64,000 bases of DNA, taken from Ornithinibacillus caprae (GTDB taxonomy: Bacteria > Bacillota > Bacilli > Bacillales > Amphibacillaceae). Below, in pieces: positions 25,601-34,265 of this stretch (positions are counted from its first letter, which is position 1; every line of letters starts with the position of its first letter). The position numbers and the translations under genes were made by a program. The notes under the pieces were generated by a model that saw nothing but the letters and a program-made list of their open reading frames with translations, was not told the DNA's origin and made no database searches. The DNA is taken from positions 1 to 64,000 of the forward strand of contig NZ_WOCA01000013.1 of the NCBI RefSeq assembly GCF_009728145.1. Direction: 5' to 3'.

Positions 25601-27706
25601 ATGGATAATCTTTTGGTAATAAATGCAGTGGCCTTTGTTGCGATAACTGTATATGCATTATATTTATTTGCCAAAGTTGTAGCAACTAGAGTAGCTTATA
25701 TTAAGCTTGGAAAAAAGTCCGAATTTGATAAGGATATAAAAGAACGGATTAATCGAATTATAACGATTGTATTTGGACAGTCGAAGCTTTTAAAGGATAA
25801 GAAATCTGGAACAATCCACGTCATGATGTTCTATGGCTTTATATTAGTTCAGTTTGGTGCCATTGATATGATTGTGAAAGGATTATCTCCAGGTAGCCAC
25901 TTACCGTTTGGAATTTTCTACCCTGGATTTACATTCTTCCAGGAAATTGTTACGTTAACGATATTAGTAGCTGTAATTTGGGCATTCTACCGTCGTTATA
26001 TTGAGAAATTAGTCCGCCTCAAGCGTGGATTTAAAGCAGGATTAGTACTGATCTTTATCGGCACATTGATGCTATCTGTGTTATTTGGAAATGGTATGGC
26101 ATTAATCTGGCACGGAGAAGATTTCACATGGACAGAACCAGTTGCTAGTTTAATAGCTAGTGCATTTGCTTGGTTGCCAGAAACTGCAGCAATTACACTA
26201 TTTTATATTGCATGGTGGGTACATACAATTACCTTACTAACGTTCCTAGTTTATGTACCGCAATCCAAACATGCCCACTTAATTGCAGCACCAATCAATG
26301 TTTTTTTTAGTAAACGTGTACCAGGAAAACTGAAAAAAATAGAATTTGAGATCGATGAAGAAGAAAATGAAGAAGAAATTTCATTTGGTGTCGGAAAAGT
26401 AGAAGACTTTGAGCAGATCCAAATGATAGATTTCTACGCATGTGTAGAATGTGGTCGTTGTACCGATGTTTGCCCAGCATCAGGAACAGGTAAGATGCTT
26501 TCACCAATGGATTTAATGGTAAAAATCCGTGACCACTTAACTGAAAAGGGTGCAGCTGTAACTGGTAAATCAGCATGGGTTCCAGCGTATGCCTTTTCAA
26601 ATACGCAAGGGAATCTAGCAAGCTCCGGACAAAATGAAGCTGCAGCTACTGTGCAAAGTATGAGCCTAATTGGTGATGTCATCACAGAAGAAGAAATTAA
26701 TGCATGTACAACGTGTCGTAATTGTGAAGATGCTTGTCCAGTTATGAACGAGCATGTTGATAAAATCATTGACCTTCGTCGTTATCTTGTAATGACGGAA
26801 GGGAAAATGGATTCCGACATTCAACGCGCAGTAATGAATATTGAACGTCAAGGTAACCCTTGGGGATTATCGAAAAAAGATCGTATCAAATGGCGCGAGT
26901 TGGATGAAACAGCATATATACCAACTGTTAAAGAGCTGAAAAAAGAAGGAAAAGATTTTGAATATCTATTCTGGGTAAGCTCTATGGGTTCATTCGATAG
27001 CCGTAGTCAAAAAATTGCTCTTGCATTTGCTAAATTAATGAACCAAGCAGGAATTAGCTTTGCAATCCTAGGAAATAAAGAAGCGAACTCAGGTGACACA
27101 GCGCGCCGTATCGGGAATGAATTTTTATTCCAAGAAATCGCTGAGAAGAATATTAAAGAATTTACGAAAAATGATGTGAAGAAAATCGTTACGATTGATC
27201 CACATGCCTATAATATATTCAAAAATGAATATCCTGATTTTGGCTTTGAAGCAGAGGTTTATCACCATACACAAATGCTGTACGATCTCGTAATGAATGG
27301 TAAACTGAAAGCTCAACGTGCAATTAATGAAAAATTAACCTATCATGATTCTTGTTATCTAGGAAGGTATAACGGAGTTTATGATCCACCGAGAGAGATT
27401 TTACGTTCTATTCCAGGACTAGAGCTCGTAGAAATGGATCGTAACCGTGAAAATGGCATGTGCTGTGGTGCCGGTGGTGGTCTGATGTGGACGGAGGAAA
27501 CAACAGGTAACCGCATTAACGTTGCTCGTACAGAACAGGCACTTGCTGTTGAACCTACGATGATTTCAAGTGCATGTCCATATTGCTTAACCATGTTAAG
27601 TGATGGAACAAAAGCGAAAGAAGTAGAGGAAGACATTAGTACATTGGATGTTGCTGAAATTCTAGCATTATCCGTATTAGTGGAAGAGGAAGAAAAAACG
27701 GCTTAA
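25601..27706 (+). CDS. fadF: Membrane-bound Fe-S oxidoreductase FadF (heterodisulfide-reductase-like)
   Basis: The 701-aa protein has about six transmembrane helices (residues 1-235), two 4Fe-4S motifs (CVECGRCTDVCP and CTTCRNCEDACP, about 280-390), and a C-terminal CCG (DUF224) region with SCYLGRYNGVYDPPREI and GMCCGAGGG. Related proteins are proposed to pass electrons from acyl-CoA dehydrogenases, via ETF, to the menaquinone pool. In Bacillus, fadF (ywjF) belongs to the FadR regulon; the FadR-type site upstream agrees. Its position before the acyl-CoA dehydrogenase operon supports that role, though the exact reaction is inferred. Confidence 0.87.
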   Translation: MDNLLVINAVAFVAITVYALYLFAKVVATRVAYIKLGKKSEFDKDIKERINRIITIVFGQSKLLKDKKSGTIHVMMFYGFILVQFGAIDMIVKGLSPGSHLPFGIFYPGFTFFQEIVTLTILVAVIWAFYRRYIEKLVRLKRGFKAGLVLIFIGTLMLSVLFGNGMALIWHGEDFTWTEPVASLIASAFAWLPETAAITLFYIAWWVHTITLLTFLVYVPQSKHAHLIAAPINVFFSKRVPGKLKKIEFEIDEEENEEEISFGVGKVEDFEQIQMIDFYACVECGRCTDVCPASGTGKMLSPMDLMVKIRDHLTEKGAAVTGKSAWVPAYAFSNTQGNLASSGQNEAAATVQSMSLIGDVITEEEINACTTCRNCEDACPVMNEHVDKIIDLRRYLVMTEGKMDSDIQRAVMNIERQGNPWGLSKKDRIKWRELDETAYIPTVKELKKEGKDFEYLFWVSSMGSFDSRSQKIALAFAKLMNQAGISFAILGNKEANSGDTARRIGNEFLFQEIAEKNIKEFTKNDVKKIVTIDPHAYNIFKNEYPDFGFEAEVYHHTQMLYDLVMNGKLKAQRAINEKLTYHDSCYLGRYNGVYDPPREILRSIPGLELVEMDRNRENGMCCGAGGGLMWTEETTGNRINVARTEQALAVEPTMISSACPYCLTMLSDGTKAKEVEEDISTLDVAEILALSVLVEEEEKTA

Positions 27707-27710
27707 TGTT

Positions 27711-27746
27711 AACGAGGGGTTCTACAAAAGAAAGAACCCCTTTTAT
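27711..27746 (+). terminator. Intrinsic terminator of fadF
   Basis: GAGGGGTTCT pairs with AGAACCCCTTTT around a 9-nt loop, 8 nt after the stop codon. Confidence 0.8.
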
Positions 27747-27755
27747 CTCGCATAT

Positions 27756-27892
27756 AACGGGCAGTAAGACCCCCACTTCAAGACTTTGAAGTGAAGAAGG
27801 ATAAGTGGGGGATCAACTGCTCGTAAATGTCCGATTGGTTCAACTAACATTCAGTGGGGGATGAAGAAAACCCCCGCTGAATGAAGTTTCAC
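27756..27892. mobile_element. ORF-less IS200/IS605-like hairpin relic
   Basis: Two large imperfect hairpins stand side by side. The first pairs CGGGCAGT...CCCCCACTT (27758 onward) with AAGTGGGGG...ACTGCTCG (to about 27822). The second pairs CATTCAGTGGGGG with CCCCCGCTGAATG (27849-27883) around ATGAAGAAAA. The sequences resemble the subterminal hairpins at ends of Bacillaceae TnpB-bearing IS200/IS605 elements as I remember them. No reading frame lies between, so this would be an internally deleted or PATE-like copy. The family call is from memory; the hairpins themselves are plain. Confidence 0.45.
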
Positions 27893-27907
27893 TTTATTAA
27901 ACATATA

Positions 27908-27927
27908 GATTGAGCGAGCGTTCAATC
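27908..27927. promoter_or_regulatory. TetR-type operator before the thiolase operon
   Basis: GATTGAGCGAGCGTTCAATC is a 20-bp inverted repeat with one mismatch, 58 bp before the thiolase start. Its length and symmetry fit a TetR-family operator. The TetR gene at 33618 inside this operon is the obvious candidate ligand; it differs from the FadR palindrome before fadF. Confidence 0.6.
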
Positions 27928-27933
27928 GAAAAA

Positions 27934-27947
27934 AGAAAGCGTCATCA
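27934..27947. promoter_or_regulatory. Candidate CcpA (cre) site
   Basis: AGAAAGCGTCATCA matches the cre consensus TGWAARCGYTWNCW at 12 of 14 positions, just downstream of the TetR-type operator. A similar 12/14 match, AGAAAGCGCTATAA, lies at 34236-34249 before icmF. Both are weak matches found by eye. Confidence 0.3.
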
Positions 27948-27984
27948 TGACTTTGCATAAAAAATAGGAGAGGAGAATTTTTTT

Positions 27985-29169
27985 ATGAGAAAAACAGTTA
28001 TTATTTCTGGAGCAAGAACCCCTTTTGGCAAATTTGGCGGAGCATTAGCATCCTTTACGGCTTCCCAGCTAGGAGGAAAAGCTATTCGTGAAGCTCTTGA
28101 ACGTGCTGGTTTAGAGAGCTCTGAGATTGACGAAGTAATTATGGGAACTGTTCTGCAAGGTGGTCAAGGTCAACTCCCTTCACGTCAAGCAGCTCGTGAA
28201 GCAGGAATTCCATGGGAAGTTAAAACAGAAACCATTAACAAAGTATGTGCGTCTGGTCTCCGAAGCGTCACTCTAGCAGACCAGCTGATTCGTCTTGGAG
28301 AAGAAGACGTAATTGTTGCTGGCGGGATGGAAAGCATGTCGAATGCACCATATATTTTACCAGATGCCCGTTGGGGAAATCGTATGGGCGATAAAAGTGT
28401 GAAAGACCTTATGATTCACGACGGCTTAACTTGTTCATTCACTGGTGTTCATATGGGTAACTATGGAAACTCAACAGCAGAAGAGTTTGGACTAACACGA
28501 CAAGCACAAGATGAATGGTCCTATCGCAGTCATCAACGTGCAGTCGAAGCTATTGAGGCTGGCAAATTTACCGAAGAAATTGTACCAGTAGAAGTACCAC
28601 AGCGTAAGGGGGATCCAGTAGTGGTGGATTCTGATGAAGCTCCACGTAAAGATACAAGTGTGGAACGCTTAGCGAAATTGCGTCCAGCCTTTGATCCAAA
28701 TGGAACAATCACAGCAGGAAATGCACCTGGCGTAAACGATGGGGCATGCGCATTTGTTGTGATGTCAGATGAAAAAGCAGAAGCACTTGGTAAAACGCCA
28801 ATGGCTACAGTGTTAGGGCATGCAGAAGTTGCTGTGGAAGCAAAAAACTTCCCGCAAACACCTGGTCTAGTTATTAATAAGTTACTAGAAAAAACAGGCT
28901 ATACAAAAGAAGACATCGACCTCTATGAAATTAACGAGGCATTCGCAGCAGTTTCCCTTGCAAGTGGAAAAATTGCAGATATTGATCCAGAAAAAATTAA
29001 TGTTAATGGTGGAGCAGTAGCGCTTGGACATCCAATCGGAGCAAGTGGTGCTCGCATTATTTTAACCCTAATCCATGAATTAAAACGCCGTGGCGGTGGA
29101 CTAGGAATTGCTGCTATCTGTAGTGGTGGAGGTCAAGGAGACGCAATTTTAATTGAAGTCCCTAAATAA
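27985..29169 (+). CDS. Acetyl-CoA C-acyltransferase (thiolase)
   Basis: This 394-aa thiolase cleaves 3-ketoacyl-CoA to acetyl-CoA or condenses two acetyl-CoA. The nucleophile lies in [10 protein letters not shown] (C88), with the general-base motifs [10 protein letters not shown] and CSGGGQGDA near the C-terminus. Length is normal. It is the first gene of the operon running to icmF. The AGGAG ribosome site lies upstream of ATG 27985 behind a TetR-type operator. It could be called mmgA- or thlA-like; sequence alone does not settle chain-length preference. Confidence 0.92.
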   Translation: MRKTVIISGARTPFGKFGGALASFTASQLGGKAIREALERAGLESSEIDEVIMGTVLQGGQGQLPSRQAAREAGIPWEVKTETINKVCASGLRSVTLADQLIRLGEEDVIVAGGMESMSNAPYILPDARWGNRMGDKSVKDLMIHDGLTCSFTGVHMGNYGNSTAEEFGLTRQAQDEWSYRSHQRAVEAIEAGKFTEEIVPVEVPQRKGDPVVVDSDEAPRKDTSVERLAKLRPAFDPNGTITAGNAPGVNDGACAFVVMSDEKAEALGKTPMATVLGHAEVAVEAKNFPQTPGLVINKLLEKTGYTKEDIDLYEINEAFAAVSLASGKIADIDPEKINVNGGAVALGHPIGASGARIILTLIHELKRRGGGLGIAAICSGGGQGDAILIEVPK

Positions 29170-29308
29170 GGATGTGGATATGGCGTTGAGGTGAGGATTT
29201 TGTGGAAGGTGAATGGGTTGAAGGTCGATAACGCTCGAAACAAAGATTGATAATCTAACATCTCAAGCGCATCGACACCAACTAACTACAATACGAGGAG
29301 GCTACCTA

Positions 29309-30160
29309 ATGTCAATTAAAAAAGTAATGGTAATAGGCGCTGGCCAAATGGGGTCAGGAATTGCGCAAGTTTGTGCGCAGGCAGGATTTGATGTTCTATT
29401 AAATGATATGAATGAAGTAGCGATTGATAAAGGTTTAGCAAACATAGAAAAACTTTTGACCCGTGCAGTGGATAAAGAACGAATCACAGCAGAAGAAAAG
29501 GAAAATACATTAAATAATTTAACAAAATCCACTCAGTTACAAGATGCCAAATCTTGTGATCTAGTAATTGAAGCGGTAATAGAGAACATGGATGTAAAAA
29601 CAAAGGTATTCCAACAGTTAGATGAGATTACACCTAAGCATGCCATCCTAGCATCCAATACATCTTCCCTACCAATAACGGAAATTGCCGCGGTTACAAA
29701 ACGCCCGGACCAAGTTATTGGTATGCACTTTATGAACCCTGTTCCGGTTATGAAACTAGTGGAAATTATTCGCGGATTACAGACTAGTGATGAAACCTAT
29801 CAAGCTATTGAAAATATGACAAACGAATTACGTAAAACTCCAGTAGAAGTGAATGATTTTCCAGGGTTTGTTTCCAACCGAATTCTTATGCCAATGATAA
29901 ATGAAGCAATCTACACCGTATATGAAGGTGTTGCCACACCAGAGGATGTTGATACCGTAATGAAACTCGGCATGAACCACCCGATGGGACCATTAACATT
30001 AGCTGATTTTATCGGACTAGACACATGTCTATATATTATGGAAGTACTATACGAAGGATTTGGTGACAGCAAATATCGCCCATGCCCATTACTACGTAAA
30101 TACGTAAAAGCAGGCTGGCTAGGTAAGAAATCAGGTCGAGGTTTTTACGAATATAACTAA
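29309..30160 (+). CDS. 3-hydroxybutyryl-CoA dehydrogenase
   Basis: The 283-aa NAD(P)-dependent enzyme oxidises 3-hydroxyacyl-CoA. The Rossmann motif [19 protein letters not shown] is at the N-terminus, [18 protein letters not shown] carries the catalytic His, and the C-terminal dimer domain ends GRGFYEYN. It matches MmgB/Hbd in length. GAGGAGG precedes ATG 29309. The 139-bp gap from the thiolase has no terminator, so they are probably cotranscribed. Confidence 0.92.
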   Translation: MSIKKVMVIGAGQMGSGIAQVCAQAGFDVLLNDMNEVAIDKGLANIEKLLTRAVDKERITAEEKENTLNNLTKSTQLQDAKSCDLVIEAVIENMDVKTKVFQQLDEITPKHAILASNTSSLPITEIAAVTKRPDQVIGMHFMNPVPVMKLVEIIRGLQTSDETYQAIENMTNELRKTPVEVNDFPGFVSNRILMPMINEAIYTVYEGVATPEDVDTVMKLGMNHPMGPLTLADFIGLDTCLYIMEVLYEGFGDSKYRPCPLLRKYVKAGWLGKKSGRGFYEYN

Positions 30161-30165
30161 GTCTC

Positions 30166-30345
30166 GTGAATAAAACCTTGAGCAACAGGTGCAGAAAGTT
30201 GATCGACAAGCACAAAAACTTGATCCATAAAGCAGAAACTTGATCGACAAGCGCCAAAACTTGAGCGACACACACCAGCAACAAGCACACTAACCAAAAA
30301 CAAGCGCACCAACCCAAGCAACAAACGCACCAACCAAAACCTACA
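30166..30345 (+). repeat. Tandem array C: 21-bp ACTTGATCGACAAGC repeat, degenerate
   Basis: Units such as AACTTGATCGACAAGCGCCA, AGTTGATCGACAAGCACAAA and AACTTGATCCATAAAGCAGA recur every 21 bp through about 30260. They then decay into CA-rich copies (AACAAGCGCACCAACC and similar) to about 30345. The array lies inside the operon, between the hydroxyacyl-CoA dehydrogenase and the first acyl-CoA dehydrogenase, with no terminator, so it must be transcribed in the mRNA. It is unrelated in sequence to arrays A and D but has the same period. Confidence 0.85.
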
Positions 30346-30370
30346 TACCAACAAGAAAGGGGGTTCTCCT

Positions 30371-31507
30371 ATGAACCTACATTTCTCAGAGGAACAAGAG
30401 ATGATGCGTAAAATGGTTCGCGATTTTGCTCAAAATGAGGTTGCGAAGGAAATTCCGCGGATGGAAGCGGAGGACCGTTTTCCAACAGAAATCATTAAAA
30501 AAATGGGTGAGCTGGGACTAATGGGAATTCCGATCTCAGAAGAGTATGGTGGAGCGGGTATGGATTACTCCTCCTACATTATTGCGATCCATGAGCTAGC
30601 CAAAGTAAGCGCAACATTAGGTGTTATTTTATCTGTGCATACATCTGTTGGTACCAATCCAATTTTGTATTTTGGAACAGAAGAACAAAAGAAGCATTAT
30701 CTACCGAAGCTAGCAACTGGTGAATATTTAGGGGCGTTTGCTTTAACAGAGTCTAATGCTGGTTCTGATGCAAAAAGTATGAAAACAACAGCGAAAAAAG
30801 ATGGGGATCATTATATTTTAAATGGCTCCAAAATCTTCATTACAAATGGTGGCTATGCGGATACGTATGTTACGTTTGCTCGTACAGGTAAGAACCCGAA
30901 TGATATTAGTGCTTTCATCATTGAAAAAGATACACCAGGATTTGTCATTGGTAAGAAAGAAAAGAAAATGGGCCTTCATGGTTCCAGTACGGTTCAAATA
31001 AACTTTGATCAGTGTAAAGTACCGAAAGAGCAGCTCCTCGGCAAGGAAGGCGATGGTTTTAGAATTGCCATGGCTAACCTTAATGTTGGGCGCATTGGTA
31101 TTGCGGCACAGTCATTAGGGATAGCTGAAGCGGCACTAGAAGCTGCAGCCTCCTATGCGAAGGAACGGGAGCAGTTTGGTAAGCCAATTGCACATAATCA
31201 AGGAATTTCTTTTAAGCTTGCAGATATGGCAACAGAAGTTGAGGCTGCCAAACTATTAGTCTATCAATCTGCATCAATGGTTCAACGAAACATCCCATGT
31301 GGCAAGGAAGCTTCGATGGCGAAAATGTATGCTTCGAGAACGGCCATGAGGACAGCTATTGAGGCTGTTCAAGTATATGGCGGTTATGGGTATACCGAGG
31401 ATTATCCAGTTGAGCGATATTTCCGTGATGCTAAGATAACAGAAATCTATGAGGGAACAAATGAAATTCAACATATTGTAATAGCCAAACACTTACTTAG
31501 GGACTAA
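30371..31507 (+). CDS. Acyl-CoA dehydrogenase (first copy)
   Basis: This 378-aa FAD enzyme introduces the alpha-beta double bond in acyl-CoA. The three-domain acyl-CoA dehydrogenase layout is complete. ALTESNAGSDAKSM and FITNGGYADTY are FAD/substrate loops, and EIYEGTNEIQ near the C-terminus holds the likely catalytic Glu. It is about half identical by eye to the next gene (shared [20 protein letters not shown]), so the two are an old tandem duplication. AAGGGGG precedes ATG 30371. Electrons would pass via ETF, possibly to FadF. Confidence 0.9.
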   Translation: MNLHFSEEQEMMRKMVRDFAQNEVAKEIPRMEAEDRFPTEIIKKMGELGLMGIPISEEYGGAGMDYSSYIIAIHELAKVSATLGVILSVHTSVGTNPILYFGTEEQKKHYLPKLATGEYLGAFALTESNAGSDAKSMKTTAKKDGDHYILNGSKIFITNGGYADTYVTFARTGKNPNDISAFIIEKDTPGFVIGKKEKKMGLHGSSTVQINFDQCKVPKEQLLGKEGDGFRIAMANLNVGRIGIAAQSLGIAEAALEAAASYAKEREQFGKPIAHNQGISFKLADMATEVEAAKLLVYQSASMVQRNIPCGKEASMAKMYASRTAMRTAIEAVQVYGGYGYTEDYPVERYFRDAKITEIYEGTNEIQHIVIAKHLLRD

Positions 31508-31522
31508 AAGGAGGAGCTAATA

Positions 31523-32662
31523 ATGAATTTTCAATTAACAGAAGAACAAGAAATGCTACGTAAAATGGTTCGCGATTTTGCAACGAAGGAAGTAGAACCA
31601 ACAGCCTCAGAGCGTGATGAAGAGGAGCGATTTGATCGTGCGATTTTTGATAAAATGGCGGAACTTGGTTTAACAGGTATTCCATGGCCAGAGGAATATG
31701 GTGGGATTGGATCTGATTATGTCAGCTATGTCATTGCAGTAGAGGAGCTATCGCGCGTTTGTGCTTCGACAGGGGTTACTTTATCCGCACATTTATCCTT
31801 AGCGAGCTGGCCTATCTATAAATACGGAAATGAAGAACAGAAGAAGAACTTCCTTTATCGTTTGGCAACAGGAGAAGCATTAGGTGCATATGCATTATCT
31901 GAACCTGGTGCAGGTAGTGATGTTGCTTCGATGAGAACAACTGCTAAGTTAGATGGTGACCATTACGTATTAAATGGGAACAAGGTTTGGATCACTAACG
32001 GCGGTGTCGCTGATATCTACGTTGTTTTTGCAAAAACCGACATGGCTGCGAAACATAAAGGGATCAGTGCATTTATTGTAGAAAAAGGTACAGAAGGATT
32101 TACGTTTGGCAAAAAAGAGAAAAAATTGGGGATTCGTTCATCGCCAACAACCGAGTTGATTTTCGAAAATTGTCGAGTGCCGAAAGAGAACTTACTAGGT
32201 GCTGAAGGAGAAGGCTTTAAAATTGCCATGACGACACTTGACGGTGGTCGTAACGGGATCGCTGCCCAAGCACTAGGGATTGCACAAGGGGCACTAGATG
32301 CTGCCACAGGGTATGCAAAAGAGCGTGAGCAGTTTGGTAAGCCAATTGCACATAATCAAGGGATCTCTTTTAAGTTAGCTGATATGGCAACCGAAGTAGA
32401 AGCTGCTCGTCTATTAACCTACCAAGCAGCTTGGCTTGAGTCAGAGGGGCTCCCATATGGGAAAGCTTCTGCCATGTCGAAGCTTTTTGCTGGGGATGCT
32501 GCGATGCGTATCACAGTAGAGGCGGTTCAAGTATTTGGTGGTTATGGCTATACGAAAGATTACCCGGTAGAACGCTATATGCGTGATGCGAAAATTACTC
32601 AAATATATGAAGGAACTCAAGAAGTACAACGACTTGTGATTGGAAGAATGGTAACCAAATAG
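31523..32662 (+). CDS. Acyl-CoA dehydrogenase (second copy, MmgC-like)
   Basis: This 379-aa paralogue of the preceding enzyme begins 15 bp after it, with AAGGAGGAG as ribosome site. [28 protein letters not shown] and [10 protein letters not shown] are the family loops and the catalytic-Glu region. Two tandem dehydrogenases suggest different acyl chains, for example straight and branched. Isobutyryl-CoA is attractive given icmF, but this is inference. Confidence 0.9.
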   Translation: MNFQLTEEQEMLRKMVRDFATKEVEPTASERDEEERFDRAIFDKMAELGLTGIPWPEEYGGIGSDYVSYVIAVEELSRVCASTGVTLSAHLSLASWPIYKYGNEEQKKNFLYRLATGEALGAYALSEPGAGSDVASMRTTAKLDGDHYVLNGNKVWITNGGVADIYVVFAKTDMAAKHKGISAFIVEKGTEGFTFGKKEKKLGIRSSPTTELIFENCRVPKENLLGAEGEGFKIAMTTLDGGRNGIAAQALGIAQGALDAATGYAKEREQFGKPIAHNQGISFKLADMATEVEAARLLTYQAAWLESEGLPYGKASAMSKLFAGDAAMRITVEAVQVFGGYGYTKDYPVERYMRDAKITQIYEGTQEVQRLVIGRMVTK

Positions 32663-32680
32663 AAAGGAAGTTTATAAGCA

Positions 32681-33628
32681 ATGCACCCACTAGTTGAACG
32701 GATCAAGAAAAAGGACATACGGGCTTTAGCGAAAGCAATTACATTGGTAGAAAATGATCATGAGGAAAAACTCGAACTGCTCAGCGATATTTTTGCAATG
32801 AAAAAGCAGGCGATTTATGTCGGGTTAACAGGTTCACCTGGTGCTGGAAAGAGCTCACTAGTCAATCGGTTAATATCTCATGTACGTGCAGAAGGAAAAA
32901 GCGTTGCTGTGATTGCGGTTGATCCAACCAGTCCGTTCAGTGGTGGGGCATTACTAGGTGATCGTGTTCGAATGAATGAACACTTTACCGATGATGGAGT
33001 GTATATCCGAAGTATGGCTACGCGGGGTAGTCTCGGTGGGCTGGCGAGAACGACAAAGGATGCGGTAAGAATTTGTGATGCCTATGGCTTTGATGTCGTT
33101 ATTGTTGAAACAGTTGGTGTAGGTCAGTCAGAGCTCGATATTATGAAAATCGTAGACACAACAGCCGTCGTGCTTACACCAAATAGTGGGGATGTACTGC
33201 AGATATTTAAAGCAGGCATTATGGAAATTGCCGATTTGTTTGTGATCAATAAAGCGGATTTACATGGTGTTGGAAAACTGAAAGCACTGTTACGAGAGCT
33301 TGTCATGATGACCATGACAGAGCATCATGAGACAGCAATTGTGAAAACCATTTCTACAGAAAATAAGGGGATTGATGAGCTATGGGAGAAAATCCAAGCA
33401 CATCAACAATTTTTATATCATACGGAAGCAGGAAAGGTTCGCCGTACACAGCAGCAGCAACTAGAAGTGTATGAATTAATTCGCGAAGAAATTTGGCGGG
33501 ATGTGAAGCAATTCATTGAAGCACGTAATGACCTACCAGTTATCGACCCAAATGATGATCCGTACATGCTCGCTAAAACATGTTTTGAAAAGTGGAAACG
33601 AGAAGGGGGGACCAAACATGGCGGATAA
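32681..33628 (+). CDS. meaB: MeaB-type GTPase, chaperone of a B12-dependent acyl-CoA mutase
   Basis: This 315-aa G3E-family GTPase protects and reloads the adenosylcobalamin cofactor of acyl-CoA mutases. GLTGSPGAGKSSLVNRL is the Walker A motif (about residues 47-63), with [19 protein letters not shown] and VETVGVGQSE as switch regions and NKAD as the base-recognition motif. It overlaps the TetR gene by 11 nt. Its presence is notable because the mutase encoded two genes later, IcmF, already contains its own MeaB-like domain. Confidence 0.92.
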   Translation: MHPLVERIKKKDIRALAKAITLVENDHEEKLELLSDIFAMKKQAIYVGLTGSPGAGKSSLVNRLISHVRAEGKSVAVIAVDPTSPFSGGALLGDRVRMNEHFTDDGVYIRSMATRGSLGGLARTTKDAVRICDAYGFDVVIVETVGVGQSELDIMKIVDTTAVVLTPNSGDVLQIFKAGIMEIADLFVINKADLHGVGKLKALLRELVMMTMTEHHETAIVKTISTENKGIDELWEKIQAHQQFLYHTEAGKVRRTQQQQLEVYELIREEIWRDVKQFIEARNDLPVIDPNDDPYMLAKTCFEKWKREGGTKHGG

Positions 33629-34235
33629 TGAAGTCCTTTCTTCCGTAAAAGATCGGGAGTTAGTGGAAAAACGACGCAGTCAAATGATTAAAGGGGCAAT
33701 CACCCTGTTTAAAGAAAAAGGATTTCACCGAACAACAACGAGAGAAATCGCCAAAGAATCTGGTTTCAGTATCGGCACACTGTATGAATATATTCGAACG
33801 AAAGAAGATGTATTGTTTTTAGTATGTGATTCGATTTATGAACAGGTACGTGAACGATTAGAGGCAACAATTGATTTGGAGAAACCGTCCGTGGATACTT
33901 TAGTGACGATTCTTCGTTCCTATTTTGTACTGATGGATGAGATGCAAGAAGAAATCCTCATCATGTATCAGGAGGTAAAATCACTGAAAAAGGACACAAA
34001 GGAATATGTATTACAAAAGGAACGTGACATGGTAGGGATGTTAGAACGAGCGATTGTAACCTGTTTACCTAACAAAATTTCCAAAAAAGACGCCGAACTT
34101 TTAGCTAACAATACGATTGTCCAAGGGCAGATGTGGGGCTTTAGAAGATGGATGCTCCAAAAACAATTTACGCTTGAAGAATATATTGATTTGCAGATTC
34201 GTTATCTTCTGCAAGCATTATCTATTGAGGAATAA
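33618..34235 (+). CDS. TetR/AcrR family transcriptional regulator
   Basis: The 205-aa protein has an N-terminal helix-turn-helix (about residues 15-60: MIKGAITLFKEKGFHRTTTR, IAKESGFSIGTLYEYIRTKE) and a helical ligand-binding domain related to FadR/YsiA-type regulators. ATG 33618 has GGGGGG upstream and overlaps the meaB stop; frames upstream are inside meaB. As it lies within the catabolic operon, it probably represses the operon through the inverted repeat at 27908-27927, with an acyl-CoA as ligand. That link is inferred. Confidence 0.87.
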   Translation: MADNEVLSSVKDRELVEKRRSQMIKGAITLFKEKGFHRTTTREIAKESGFSIGTLYEYIRTKEDVLFLVCDSIYEQVRERLEATIDLEKPSVDTLVTILRSYFVLMDEMQEEILIMYQEVKSLKKDTKEYVLQKERDMVGMLERAIVTCLPNKISKKDAELLANNTIVQGQMWGFRRWMLQKQFTLEEYIDLQIRYLLQALSIEE

Positions 34236-34265
34236 AGAAAGCGCTATAAGAAGGGGGCTTTACTA

